From positions 3,472,001 through 3,536,000 of the forward strand of contig CAKKNE010000005.1 in NCBI GenBank assembly GCA_918797485.1: a stretch of 64,000 nt of DNA, read 5' to 3'. Positions 1 to 8,630 of the stretch are shown here, piece by piece. The notes beneath the pieces are model-generated. The model ran no database searches. It was not told the DNA's origin and worked only from the letters and a program-made list of their open reading frames with translations. The translations under genes and the position numbers were made by a program. Each line of letters begins with the position of its first letter. Within the stretch, counting starts at the first letter, position 1. Origin of the DNA: Pelagomonas calceolata (taxonomy: Eukaryota; Sar; Pelagophyceae; Pelagomonadales; Pelagomonadaceae).

Positions 1-245
1 AATCTCGCGAGGCGGCCCGCCGCCGAGCCGGCGCGCGGCGGCGGCGGCGGCGCGCGCTCCAGCAAAGCGATCGCGCGCTCCGTCGCCGACGGTTCGGTGG
101 ATTTGATCGAGAGCTGCGCGGCATCTTCGTCCGGAGCCTGGAAGGGCTGGCGCTGCAGCTTCGAGCATAAAGAAGCGACGTCCTGTTGGAGCAGGCCGAG
201 CTCCTCTTCCAGGCGGGCCCGGCGGCTGGTCGAGGAGGTTGCCAT
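1..245 (-). CDS. Partial gene, N-terminus of a coiled-coil protein of unknown function
   Basis: An open frame runs from an ATG at 245 off the left edge of the window, so only about 81 N-terminal residues are visible. The start MATSSTSRRARLEEELGLL continues into a charged heptad-like stretch (about residues 8-35) typical of a coiled coil. A Pro/Ala-rich linker that includes PPPPPRAG follows. The arrangement loosely recalls the N-terminus of a Golgi SNARE, but too little is present to name it. The neighbouring SET gene is transcribed in the same direction and ends at 392. Confidence 0.4.
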   Translation of the reverse strand, partial: MATSSTSRRARLEEELGLLQQDVASLCSKLQRQPFQAPDEDAAQLSIKSTEPSATERAIALLERAPPPPPRAGSAAGRLAR

Positions 246-391
246 GGTTGCAAATTAAACTCCGACCGGCTGGAGGCTGCTCCCACGGATTTTGGTCGCT
301 GCCACGTACGAGTGGGGAGCACTCGAGTGTCTCTTCCCGGCTCGTTTTTGCCAAATCCGTTTTAACTTTTGGTTTAGCGGTCTGTAACACA

Positions 392-1081
392 CTAGAAGCG
401 ATATCTATCGGTACCGACGTCCGCGAGAATTCGCGGCAACGGCCGGGGCGCGACGCCGCTCGCGCGCCAGTACGCATCGCCGTAGTCCACGAGGACCTGG
501 CCGCCGGGCGCGATGCCCTCTCTCGCGACGATGACGACGCGCAGCAGCCCGCGGTGGACGACGCGCACGATCTCGGCGTTCGGCTTGATAGATGTATGGT
601 TCACAAAGCGCGCGGCGTTGCCGAACCGCCGCGCCGAGAGACGCAGCGGCTCGCCGGCGAGCGTCTCCGCGTAGCTCAGGCCGTAGGGATCGAACCCATC
701 ATCCGTCGCGGGGGCTACGAGGCCGGCGTACTCGACAACGAGCGCACCGATAGAGATAGGCTCGACCGCGAAGACGCCGTAGCCGCCGGCCGATTCCAAA
801 TCGACGATCTCGATGGCCTCGGCTCGCGACACGGGTGGCCCGTTTGCGTCTAGCGCCTCCGCGACGCCGAGTTCCGCGCTCGTCGGCGCCGGCGGGTACA
901 CGAGCAATGCGCGATCGCGGAAGTGGCGCTCGTGGAGAAACGCAAGCGACGGCACCCACTCGAAGCCGGCGTCGCGGGACAAAATTTCCTGTGCCGCCGC
1001 GCCGGTGCTGCCGTAGACGATAGTAGCCTGTTCGGCGGCAGTCTCGCCGAACGTCCGGCCAGTGTCGAGGCACGTGATCAT
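392..1081 (-). CDS. SET-domain protein, probable lysine methyltransferase
   Basis: A 229-residue protein starting at the ATG at 1081. The C-terminal two thirds read as a SET domain. ESAGGYGVFAVEPISIGALVVEY corresponds to the SET-N glycine-rich strand; it is cited here by position, about residues 100-122. ARFVNHTSIKPNAEI resembles the RFxNHSCxPN signature with T in place of SC. VLVDYGDAYW matches the terminal ELxxDYG-type motif. There is no post-SET Cys cluster, which suggests a SETD/ASHR-like stand-alone enzyme. The imperfect NHS motif leaves activity uncertain. The ATG overlaps the TGA of the small gene upstream (1078-1343) by the ATGA arrangement, which is unusual in a eukaryote. Confidence 0.7.
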   Translation of the reverse strand: MITCLDTGRTFGETAAEQATIVYGSTGAAAQEILSRDAGFEWVPSLAFLHERHFRDRALLVYPPAPTSAELGVAEALDANGPPVSRAEAIEIVDLESAGGYGVFAVEPISIGALVVEYAGLVAPATDDGFDPYGLSYAETLAGEPLRLSARRFGNAARFVNHTSIKPNAEIVRVVHRGLLRVVIVAREGIAPGGQVLVDYGDAYWRASGVAPRPLPRILADVGTDRYRF

Positions 1082-1343
1082 TGGACCGCGCACACGCAGC
1101 CCGCGCCGCCCTCGTCCTTCGTGCCGAAATTGGTCTTTTGCGCCGCGGCGATGCGTTCCTGGTTGAGCTCCTCTTGGGTCATTTTCGATTCTCTTTCTTT
1201 GCGCGCTGCCTTCTCTTGGGGCGTCTCGAGCTTGGCCTGCGCGCGTCGTTGCGTCGATGGCGTGCAGGTGACAAATGCAGTCAAGGCAAAGTTGATTTGT
1301 GCACTGAGCTCACTGGTTGGAGCGAGCGGTCATAGCCGTACAT
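1078..1343 (-). CDS. Tiny CAAX-tailed protein, two exons
   Basis: Exon 1 is 1343-1314 and exon 2 is 1236-1078, joined in phase 0 across a 77-nt intron; the product is about 62 residues. The protein starts MYGYDRSLQP, has a charged helical middle (KAARKERESKMTQEELNQER) and ends GCVCAVQ. CAVQ fits a farnesylation CAAX box, with a second Cys two residues before it that could be palmitoylated, so membrane attachment is likely. Size and tail recall small G-gamma-like or peripheral trafficking proteins, but no family is recognised. The exon 1 choice rests on the first in-frame ATG and a clean GT-AG join. The stop TGA overlaps the ATG of the SET gene. Confidence 0.5.
1237..1313 (-). mobile_element. 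Introner-like intron in the CAAX gene
   Basis: A 77-nt GT-AG intron. On the minus strand the body begins near CAGTGCACAAATCAA, a terminus also seen in the introns at 13946-14030 and 38104-38193. It contains the core CACGCCATCGACGCAACG close to its 3' end. The flanks share AGCTC, a weak trace of a target duplication. Confidence 0.6.
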
Positions 1344-1585
1344 TTTTATCAATCGAACGGTGCCCGAGAATCGATTCTTGCGCGAATCCGCGCTCCGCGG
1401 GCGCCGCTCTGCAAATCGGGTTCAGCAGTGCATGTCGCATCGACAGCTAGCTAGGCTCGTCGCCGTTCATGCCATCGATAGAACTTACCAGAAGGTCGCA
1501 AGAAATCATTGTTCCGGCCTTAAATTGAATCTGTGCAAAACTAGTACGGCAGAGAGCTCTGAGAGCCAGTGAGCTTGAGAGAGCC

Positions 1586-2281
1586 ATGAGTTACAAGGAC
1601 CGCGAGGCGGCCGGCGACCGGGCGGTCGCCGCTGCATCGGGCGCGAGCGCCCACGCGGCGGTTTCGTGCCGCATGGCCGCGACGACCATCGCTGCCATCG
1701 CGACGGCCGTCGACGCGCTGGACACCGTCGACGCCGACGAGCCGCGCGCGCGAGCGACGCCACCGCCCGTCCTGGCAACGCAAGGCACGGACGACGCCTG
1801 GGCCGACTGGCGAGGTTGCGTGTGCGGCGGCGGCGCCTACGGCGAGATGGTCGCCTGCGACGGCGGCTGCGACAACTGGTTCCACTTCGCGTGCGTGGGC
1901 CTCGCGAGCGCGCCGCGCGGCGAGTACATCTGCGACGCGTGCGGCGCGGGCTTTGGGTTCCGGCGCGCCTACGACGACGAGGATGACAGTGACGCGCGCG
2001 CGATCGCGTGCCTGCAAGAAAACCCCAAGAAGCCGGGGACGGCCTGCAACCTGCGCTACGAAGCTTATAAATCCGCCACGACCGTCGCCGAATTTTTAGA
2101 GAAGGGCGGGACGCCCGCCGACTTGACGCATGATGTGGGCAAGGGCTTCGTCTGGTACCTCGACGCGGACAACTCCCAGGAGGACGGTCGACGACCGCGC
2201 GGAACCAAAACGTGCGCGTCCTTCAATGTGGACGCTTCGCGCCGACCCGAAAATTTATGGCCTAGCGTATCGACATACTAG
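1586..2281 (+). CDS. PHD-finger protein
   Basis: A 231-residue protein. A canonical Cys4-His-Cys3 PHD finger occupies residues 78-119, with zinc ligands C78, C80, C91, C95, H100, C103, C116 and C119 and the usual aromatic residue in NWFHFAC. PHD fingers of this class read histone H3 tails. The remainder holds an alanine-rich N-terminus, an acidic patch DDEDDSD and a C-terminal region (about 140-215) with the local motif VWYLDADNS that is not assigned. The stop TAG lies inside a CTAG near-palindrome (2262-2281). It is followed in the same direction by the JmjC gene, so two chromatin readers/erasers are adjacent. Confidence 0.8.
   Translation: MSYKDREAAGDRAVAAASGASAHAAVSCRMAATTIAAIATAVDALDTVDADEPRARATPPPVLATQGTDDAWADWRGCVCGGGAYGEMVACDGGCDNWFHFACVGLASAPRGEYICDACGAGFGFRRAYDDEDDSDARAIACLQENPKKPGTACNLRYEAYKSATTVAEFLEKGGTPADLTHDVGKGFVWYLDADNSQEDGRRPRGTKTCASFNVDASRRPENLWPSVSTY
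2262..2281. repeat. CTAG near-palindrome 1
   Basis: CTAGCGTATCGACATACTAG. It overlaps the PHD gene stop codon and lies 97 bp before the JmjC ATG. The copy at 25073-25092 is its exact reverse complement. Confidence 0.75.
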
Positions 2282-2377
2282 CATCGACCCGCAGGCTTAG
2301 GAGAAGGTGCTCTCCGCAGCGAGGCGCAAGAGAAGGAGGCTGGGGCTGCCTCGGGGCCACCGCGAACCGCCGGAAAC

Positions 2378-4456
2378 ATGATGTTGCGCCGGAAGGGCAC
2401 GGCCGCGGCGCCGAAACACGCACCCGAAAAAGTGACCCAACATGCGACGCGCGGCGCAACCAAGCGCGCCGCCTCGGAAAAGCCGAAGCCGCGGAAGCGC
2501 GCGAAGGCCGAGGCGGCCTTCGGCAACGAGCAGGCGCCGCTGCTGGGCCTCGACGTCTACCATAGAGACGAGGCCGACCTCCGCGATAAAGCGCTCGGCA
2601 GCCCGATCTGCATCGTGAGAGGGTTACTGTCTCCTACAACAGATGACGAGGACCCCTTCGCCCTACCTTTACTCAGGAGGGACCACGGCGCCACGAAGGT
2701 CAAGATGGTCCTGCAACGGCCCATGTCCAAGCCCGGCTGGAAGCTCCCGCCCCAGACGTCTGCTCTGAGAACATTAGGACCGTACATCGACGCCATGCGG
2801 AGAGACCTCGAAGAGAACACGTCGCCGGACACGTCCAAACCCTTAGAATTCGCTGCGAACGTGGACACGTCTTCCGAGGACATGGCGCCGCAACTAGACG
2901 CTCTAAAAACACTACTACCGGCGTGGCTGCTCTGGCAGTCCGACGAGGACGCGTTGCGCTTCGTGCGGCAGGGCGTGCCGGGCATGACCGCGCCCCAGTT
3001 GTATCTCAAAAGAAAAGGTGTGTGGACCGGGGGCCACGAGGAGAACCTGCGGTTCTCGTCCGTGAACTGCTGCCACGGGCCTGGTAGTAGTAGGTGGTTC
3101 GCTGTTGATCCACAACATGCATCAAAAGTCCGTTCTCTGGTGAAGGAGAAGTGTCAGGTCGACATCTACGTCGACGAGGGCAACTGGTGGCCCGATCCTT
3201 CTTGGTTGCGGAGTTATGGTATTCCCGTGCGCGAGGGTCTGCAGCAGGCGGGCGACGTCATTGTCTTGAGAGGTGGGACCTTGCATTGGGTCGTGTGTGA
3301 TGACTTGCCCTCGGTGCATAGTTCGTGGAACTTCGGGGTCCAATGCGCGGAGACCTTCGAGGCGGCGCTTGAGAGAGCTGCGTTGAACGATGTCATAAGG
3401 TACCCGAACATCATCGCCGTGAGGTCGTTGTTGCTGGATCTGGCGGCGCATCTAGTTTCGCAGGAAGATACTGATGCAAAACTATTAGCCGTGTGTTCCC
3501 AGAGTGCCGCGGTCGTCGCGAGAGCAGCTAGAAGAGACGAGGCCGCCATCAAACAAGCGAGACTCGGCGTCGAGGGCGAGCCCGACGGCGCGCTCGTCAT
3601 CCGCTGCGACGCGTGCGGCGCGGACCTGCCGGTTTTCTATTCAAGGTGCGACTCGTGCTTCGGTTGTCAAAACGGCACGCCCTTCATGTGCGTCTCGTGT
3701 GGCTTGCGGCATAGAAGGCGCCATAGAGATATATCAGCGGTGGCGAAGCAGTCTATTAGTGAGGTCGAGGCGCTTGCCACAAAATGCGCGTCGTTGTGCG
3801 GCGCGCCTCCTCCGGACTTCACGGCGCCCGAGGTCGGGAAGAAGCGCGGCGCCATGAAGGCCTGCCCGCAGTGTGCCAAGCTCATCCCGAACCGCTGCGA
3901 GACGTGCCCGGCCTGCGGCGGCTGCGCCGTGCGGAAGCGCTCCTCCAAAAAAAAGAAGGACGGCGTGCCGCCGGCGTGGACGGACGCCGCGGCGGAGCTC
4001 GCCGTCGCCGCAACACGCGACCCGCAGAAGGTGGTCTTCGGGCCCCAGCGCGGCCCGCGCGACGTCTCCGCCGCGCCGGGGTTGAGCCCCGCGGCCTTTG
4101 AGTCCCAGACGCCGTCGCGGGCGCCGTCCGCCGGGAGCTGGGCGGACCTGGGGGCGCCGCCGCCGGGCCGCGAGAGCAGTGGAAGTTGGGGCGACCTCGG
4201 GGTCTTGGCGGAGCCCGCAGCGCTCTCTACCGTTGTACCGGCGGCGGCGCTGCCCGTGGAAGCCGCGCTGCCGCCGGCGTACCTCGACCTCGCGGGCGTG
4301 CCGGCCATCGTCTCGCCGCCCAACATGCGGCGCGTCGCCTCGGAGCCGTACGAGCCGCTCCTGTTGGACGCGGACGTCCTGCGCACGGCCGGGCCCATCC
4401 ACCCGCTCGTGATCGACGACGTCCTGCCCGTGGCCCTCGTCCAGACGACGCCCTGA
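2378..4456 (+). CDS. KDM6/UTX-like JmjC histone demethylase
   Basis: A 692-residue protein. A basic, nuclear-localisation-like N-terminus (residues 1-48) precedes a JmjC domain at about 195-325. GVPGMTAPQLYLKRKG followed by TGGHEENLRFSSVN matches the KDM6 signature PQLYxKxxGxxTxGHxENNxFxSVN. The iron ligands would be H220, E222 and H303 (RGGTLHWV). A Cys-rich region at 410-441 (CDAC, CDSC, CVSC) corresponds to the GATA-like zinc finger that follows JmjC in KDM6. A further Cys cluster lies at 496-516 and a KKKK basic patch at 524-527. The likely reaction is Fe(II)/2-oxoglutarate-dependent removal of H3K27 methylation. The C-terminal ~150 residues are Pro/Ala-rich and probably disordered. No intron is needed. 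Confidence 0.85.
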   Translation: MMLRRKGTAAAPKHAPEKVTQHATRGATKRAASEKPKPRKRAKAEAAFGNEQAPLLGLDVYHRDEADLRDKALGSPICIVRGLLSPTTDDEDPFALPLLRRDHGATKVKMVLQRPMSKPGWKLPPQTSALRTLGPYIDAMRRDLEENTSPDTSKPLEFAANVDTSSEDMAPQLDALKTLLPAWLLWQSDEDALRFVRQGVPGMTAPQLYLKRKGVWTGGHEENLRFSSVNCCHGPGSSRWFAVDPQHASKVRSLVKEKCQVDIYVDEGNWWPDPSWLRSYGIPVREGLQQAGDVIVLRGGTLHWVVCDDLPSVHSSWNFGVQCAETFEAALERAALNDVIRYPNIIAVRSLLLDLAAHLVSQEDTDAKLLAVCSQSAAVVARAARRDEAAIKQARLGVEGEPDGALVIRCDACGADLPVFYSRCDSCFGCQNGTPFMCVSCGLRHRRRHRDISAVAKQSISEVEALATKCASLCGAPPPDFTAPEVGKKRGAMKACPQCAKLIPNRCETCPACGGCAVRKRSSKKKKDGVPPAWTDAAAELAVAATRDPQKVVFGPQRGPRDVSAAPGLSPAAFESQTPSRAPSAGSWADLGAPPPGRESSGSWGDLGVLAEPAALSTVVPAAALPVEAALPPAYLDLAGVPAIVSPPNMRRVASEPYEPLLLDADVLRTAGPIHPLVIDDVLPVALVQTTP

Positions 4457-4514
4457 GCTGTTTCCCTTCCCCGATCGTTCCTGTAAAAGCAAGTGAAGTC
4501 CTGAATCCATGTTT

Positions 4515-4536
4515 GCTAGTGCCTTTCTCCCGCTAG
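4515..4536. repeat. CTAG near-palindrome 2
   Basis: GCTAGTGCCTTT...CCGCTAGC, about 60 bp after the JmjC stop and 197 bp before the transporter ATG. Confidence 0.6.
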
Positions 4537-4732
4537 CTCGGCTTGCCCAAAAAAAACGCGTTGTGCGCGCTGCAGGGCGTATAGCTCATCACCAGACGCC
4601 GTCGGCGCGTCTAGGTTGTATACTAATAGCTCACGAACGCGTGAACTAGCCGGCACCACCGTGAAATAGGCACCAAAGCGCACTGCCGCCACGCACAGCG
4701 CCTACACGCCGCCGCGACACCGCAAAACAAAA

Positions 4733-5947
4733 ATGCCCTCCCCGTCGCCGGAAGAGCAGGCGGAACGACGGAGAAAGCGCCTCTACCTCCTCTTCGCGCT
4801 CTTCGGCGGCGGCTCCAGCTGGGTCTCGACGACGCTCGCGTTCATGGAGGTGCCCATTTACCAGCGCCACTTCAAGGGGTTGTCACTGTCGAATCGCCTC
4901 GCCCTGGGCTACAACCTCGGCACGCTACCGGCGGCTCTATGGGTTTTGGCGCTGTGGTGCGGCTGGCGTCCCACAAAAAGATCATCATCTATCTACGTTC
5001 TGTTAGCAGTACAGTTAATGGCCGTCACGTGTTTGTTGATAGCGGTTCCTGGGAGCCCTTTGTTCAGCGTCTCCTTCCTGGCCTTTGCCCAATTTTTAGG
5101 AGGGGCTTGCGGCTACTGCTCGCAGTTCGTCTGCGTACCCTACCTTGTCTCGGTGTTTGAAAATGAACTCGTGGGTGCTTTTTTGACTGGTGATGCTGCC
5201 AGCAGTGTGATAGCGGCGCTCATCGCCTTGATCCAGGAGCCGGCGTCGAAGCCGCCTCGCTTCGGGCTGGCCGCATATGTTTCTGTGGCGGGCTTGCCGA
5301 TCGTTCTATGTTCAATCATGGCGTTCGTCCATATAGAAAGGACGCAAGCCGGCCGTCTACCTGAAGAGAGTAGTAGACGCTTGATCGAGGGCGACGAAGC
5401 GCCATCAACAATAAAACCGTACTACCTCGAGCCCCTGACCTGGAAGCTCGGCTTGGTGGTCTTCTGGAGCCAGTTCGCGGACTGGGGCGTCGGCGACAGT
5501 GTATATCCGTACGCTTGTGCCAACGCGAACGACAACAAGGTCGAGAGCTGCGAGATGTGGTCGAATGAATTGAGCCTCGCGGCGCAGCTCGTGGGCTGCG
5601 CCGTGGCGTCGCGGATAGCCTTGAACGCTGATAGATTAACAGCGACGCTGTGGGTGCCGGTTGCGATATACACGGGCTGGTTCGCGTTGTTACTCGTGAC
5701 GTCGTGGCGCTACGAGGACGCACCTAGATTAGATGAGCGCGGCGTCCTCGTGGATTTGTTTGTGCTCCGAGGTCTAGGGCCGTACGCTCGGGCGGTCGTT
5801 CCTCGACTGATTCAGCCGTGCTACGACCGGCGGCACCACGAGGCGCTGCCCGTGTTTTTTGGGGTCCTGGCCGTTTTGGGCAACGTGTCCGGGTCGCTCG
5901 TCGCGACCGGGTTGATTGGCGCGCGGCAGTTCGGAAGTACGTCGTAG
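4733..5947 (+). CDS. Multi-pass transporter, SLC52 (riboflavin transporter)-like
   Basis: A 404-residue polytopic membrane protein with roughly ten hydrophobic segments. The start resembles SLC52/RFVT: a first membrane segment containing FGGGSSWVSTTLAFMEVPIY, then a second segment around YNLGTLPAALWVLAL. A soluble middle loop (about 200-230) precedes the second half. There the segment with QFADWGVGDSVYPYACANA parallels the SLC52 loop before TM7. If correct, it moves riboflavin across a membrane, a plausible need for a vitamin-dependent alga. Other solute carriers of major-facilitator fold remain possible. It follows a gap containing CTAG repeat 2. Confidence 0.5.
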   Translation: MPSPSPEEQAERRRKRLYLLFALFGGGSSWVSTTLAFMEVPIYQRHFKGLSLSNRLALGYNLGTLPAALWVLALWCGWRPTKRSSSIYVLLAVQLMAVTCLLIAVPGSPLFSVSFLAFAQFLGGACGYCSQFVCVPYLVSVFENELVGAFLTGDAASSVIAALIALIQEPASKPPRFGLAAYVSVAGLPIVLCSIMAFVHIERTQAGRLPEESSRRLIEGDEAPSTIKPYYLEPLTWKLGLVVFWSQFADWGVGDSVYPYACANANDNKVESCEMWSNELSLAAQLVGCAVASRIALNADRLTATLWVPVAIYTGWFALLLVTSWRYEDAPRLDERGVLVDLFVLRGLGPYARAVVPRLIQPCYDRRHHEALPVFFGVLAVLGNVSGSLVATGLIGARQFGSTS

Positions 5948-5991
5948 TAATATTTTGTTAAACATTCACACTTACTGATTCCGCGTCTCTC

Positions 5992-6588
5992 CTACTGTTC
6001 GTAGAGCGATCGTCGAAGCGCCTCCTCGACGGCCTCCTCCTCCGAGATGGCCCGCGCCGTCGCGACTGGCGCCTCCACGACCGCATCTTTCCCGTCGGCA
6101 GCGTACAGCGGGTCCTCCGGCGAGGGGCTGCGCTCCGTATCATCCACAGGAAGCGCCGCGAGCGCGTCGGCCGTCGCCTCGGTGGCCTGGCGTTGCTTCA
6201 CGCGCCGCCGCTGGCCGTCGACCGGGAGCGCGGGGTCGTCCCTCGCGAGACGCGGCGTGAAGGCCTGCGTGCAGCCCTGCGCGACGACGGGGCCTTCATA
6301 AGTAGTGGCCTCGTCTACCACTTCTAACGGCACGGCGACGCCGTACTGCATCTCCACCAGACCTCCGGCCGGCAGGATGACGTTCTCGCAGACCGTGACC
6401 GTCGCCTCGGTCCCGGCCCGCGGCGAGACCTCGGCCGTCGCGATGGGCGGCAGCGTCGCCGTCACCACCGAACCGCCGACCGCCTTCCGCTCGCTGCCGT
6501 CGACGACGATCTCGACGGCGCGCACGGGCGCTACTGGTGCGCCGGGCTTGACCTCGTCGGGGACCGGTTCGTGGAGGAAATCTGCCAT
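5992..6588 (-). CDS. Protein with C-terminal ubiquitin-interacting motif
   Basis: A 198-residue protein. The last 18 residues (ISEEEAVEEALRRSLYEQ) fit the UIM consensus: an acidic patch, then Ala at the central position and Ser near the end. It would bind mono- or polyubiquitin. Residues about 5-100 are rich in beta-propensity residues (AVEIVVDGS, TEATVTVCENV) and may form a small beta domain of unknown type. The middle is low-complexity and acidic. It converges on the transporter gene, with only 44 bp between the two stop codons. Confidence 0.6.
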   Translation of the reverse strand: MADFLHEPVPDEVKPGAPVAPVRAVEIVVDGSERKAVGGSVVTATLPPIATAEVSPRAGTEATVTVCENVILPAGGLVEMQYGVAVPLEVVDEATTYEGPVVAQGCTQAFTPRLARDDPALPVDGQRRRVKQRQATEATADALAALPVDDTERSPSPEDPLYAADGKDAVVEAPVATARAISEEEAVEEALRRSLYEQ

Positions 6589-6833
6589 TGGCAGCCCTGT
6601 AATTCAGCAGGTCTGTCCGCCGAGCCAGTGGATTTTCGCGGCCGCAGCGCTCTGTGGTGTTTTACACACGGTCTGAAGCCACCTCTCGTCGCCTCACTGC
6701 TCGTTTAGTTTACCACGCGCCGAGAGCCTGCCTGGAGTGGGCGCTGCTCTGCATGAAGGCCAGCCACAAGTCTGTGTGCGGGGCGCCGACAGCCATGCTG
6801 TTTGTGGTATAAGATCAGCATTGATGTATTAGC

Positions 6834-8285
6834 ATGGATGCCGCAGCGCTGCGGGAGTTCTGCCACCGCGAGCGCCCGCCGAGCGTCGTGCTGGACAACA
6901 TGTTTGATGCCTCCATGCCGCCGGCAGCCGATGCGATCGAATTAGACGTCGGGCAAGAAATGACCAGGAGTTTTGGACGTGTGCTGGACTGCGAAGCTAT
7001 CCTTTCAACCGGTATCGTCACTGTTTTCTTCGCCGAAGACGGCGCAGCGCAGCGCTGCGCCGCAGCGCTTCACGGCGGCAATTTTGACGGCCGGCGCATC
7101 GGCGCGCGCTACTGCGCCGGCGGCGCGACGCGCGCTGTGGCCAACGGCACGTCGTCGGCGCCGGGCGCTACGACGACTCACCAAGCCGAGCCAGACGCCA
7201 CGGACGCCGATGCCGCGGACGCCTCCGTGGGCGACGCGACGCCGCCCGAGGCCGAACTCGGCGATACCACTGGCGATGAAGGTGAAAGCGGCGACGACGG
7301 GTCCTGCGGGTCGCTCGCCGCGTCGCTGTCGGACGACGACGACGAGAGCGACGCCGGCGACGTCGTGTCGTCGCTCCGAGAGCACGTGCTCAAGGCGACG
7401 GCGCCGCCGCCGCCGCCCGCGGGGCGGGGGCGGGGCCGGACGACGCCGGCGTGGCTCGCCGCGCAGCAGACCAATGCCACCGCGGGCCCGGTGCCGCGCA
7501 GAAACGGAGGTGTTGCATCAGCCGCGCAGCAGCCCAAAGCCGACGAGGACGAGGAGTCCGCCTGGACCGCCGGCCCCGCCGCGCAAAAGCGCTTCGCGGC
7601 GGCCGCCGAGGTCGCGGCCAAGGCCCAGGCCGACCGGCTGGGCGAGCGCGTCGGCGGCTGGGAGGTCCACGAGAAGGGCGTGGCCTCGAAGCTGATGGCG
7701 AAGATGGGCTACGTCCGCGGGAGCGGCCTCGGCAAGCACGCGCAGGGGCGCACGGACATTCTGCCGATTCCCGCGCCCCGCCGCGGGACTAGGGACTGCG
7801 AGAACCCCGGCCTCGGCGCTCCCGAAGCGGCGCCCGTCGAGGCGCCCAAGTCGACGGCGGGCCGGGCCGCGAAACGGAGTCGGGCCGCCTACGATAGGGA
7901 GTCGGGCCGCGCCGCGCCGCGCTCGGTTTTCGACGCCGTCGCCGCGACGACGCGGCGCGCCGTGGCGCCGGACCCGAAGAAGCTCAAGGAGGCGGCGCGG
8001 CGGAAGACGCAGAGGGACGTCCACCGGTCCGCGGGCGCTTTGCGGGCCGCGGACACGGCCGGCGCCGAAGCTCTACGCGAGCTCGAGAAGCGCCTGGCGG
8101 CCCTCGAGCGGGCCAAGGCGCGCCAAGCCGCCCACGGCGCCGACGCCGTGTTCGCGGCGAAGCGCGACCGCGAGATCGCGGACGTCCGTAATCGCATCGA
8201 CGCGCTGACGGCGAGGCATTCGCACCTGCGCAACGCCTGCGCGACGCGGCGCGACCGCGACCGGAAGGAGAAGCACGTGTTTTAA
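6834..8285 (+). CDS. UHM/RRM plus G-patch protein, probable splicing factor
   Basis: A 483-residue protein. The N-terminal ~85 residues form an RRM-like U2AF-homology domain: SVVLDNMF as RNP2-like strand, then GIVTVFFAEDGAAQRCAAAL and FDGRRIGARY as in Tat-SF1/SPF45 UHMs. A long acidic and low-complexity linker follows. A G-patch is at about 275-320: KGVASKLMAKMGYVRGSGLG followed by KHAQGR, close to the ZGPAT type. The C-terminus (about 375-475) is a predicted coiled coil. G-patch proteins recruit DEAH helicases such as Prp43/Prp2. The combination points to spliceosome or ribosome-biogenesis work in the nucleus. Confidence 0.75.
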   Translation: MDAAALREFCHRERPPSVVLDNMFDASMPPAADAIELDVGQEMTRSFGRVLDCEAILSTGIVTVFFAEDGAAQRCAAALHGGNFDGRRIGARYCAGGATRAVANGTSSAPGATTTHQAEPDATDADAADASVGDATPPEAELGDTTGDEGESGDDGSCGSLAASLSDDDDESDAGDVVSSLREHVLKATAPPPPPAGRGRGRTTPAWLAAQQTNATAGPVPRRNGGVASAAQQPKADEDEESAWTAGPAAQKRFAAAAEVAAKAQADRLGERVGGWEVHEKGVASKLMAKMGYVRGSGLGKHAQGRTDILPIPAPRRGTRDCENPGLGAPEAAPVEAPKSTAGRAAKRSRAAYDRESGRAAPRSVFDAVAATTRRAVAPDPKKLKEAARRKTQRDVHRSAGALRAADTAGAEALRELEKRLAALERAKARQAAHGADAVFAAKRDREIADVRNRIDALTARHSHLRNACATRRDRDRKEKHVF

Positions 8286-8630
8286 TTTCTGTTGTGTGTT
8301 TTTTGCGACGCCCCGCCGGTGCGCGATGTTTTTTGTGCCGCCTCCCGTCCGAACCTCGCATCCTACCCGTACGCAGCAGTCCAAAACAGGCCTCTGACGG
8401 TGCATCAAGGATGCGTCGCGAGCGCCACGACCCGCACACTCAGATTTTAAGCAGCTGGGTGGCCGAAAATCGCGCCGCACGAGCAGCACCGCCGCCCGTC
8501 GACCGCGCCCGCAGGAGGACCAGCAGCTCGCGCCGCCGGCGACCCGCAAAAGCACCAAAAGGGCAGCACCGCCGCCCGTCGACCGCTCAGCAGCAGGAGC
8601 GCCACAGGAGAGCAGCAAAAAAGGGCAACC
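8286..8630. other. Intergenic stretch before the kinesin gene, with a 24-bp direct repeat
   Basis: No gene is seen. The stretch carries two copies of GCAGCACCGCCGCCCGTCGA (continuing CCGC), at about 8483 and 8563, 80 bp apart, just upstream of the kinesin ATG. This may be a 5' UTR duplication or the flanks of an unspliced insertion. Confidence 0.4.
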
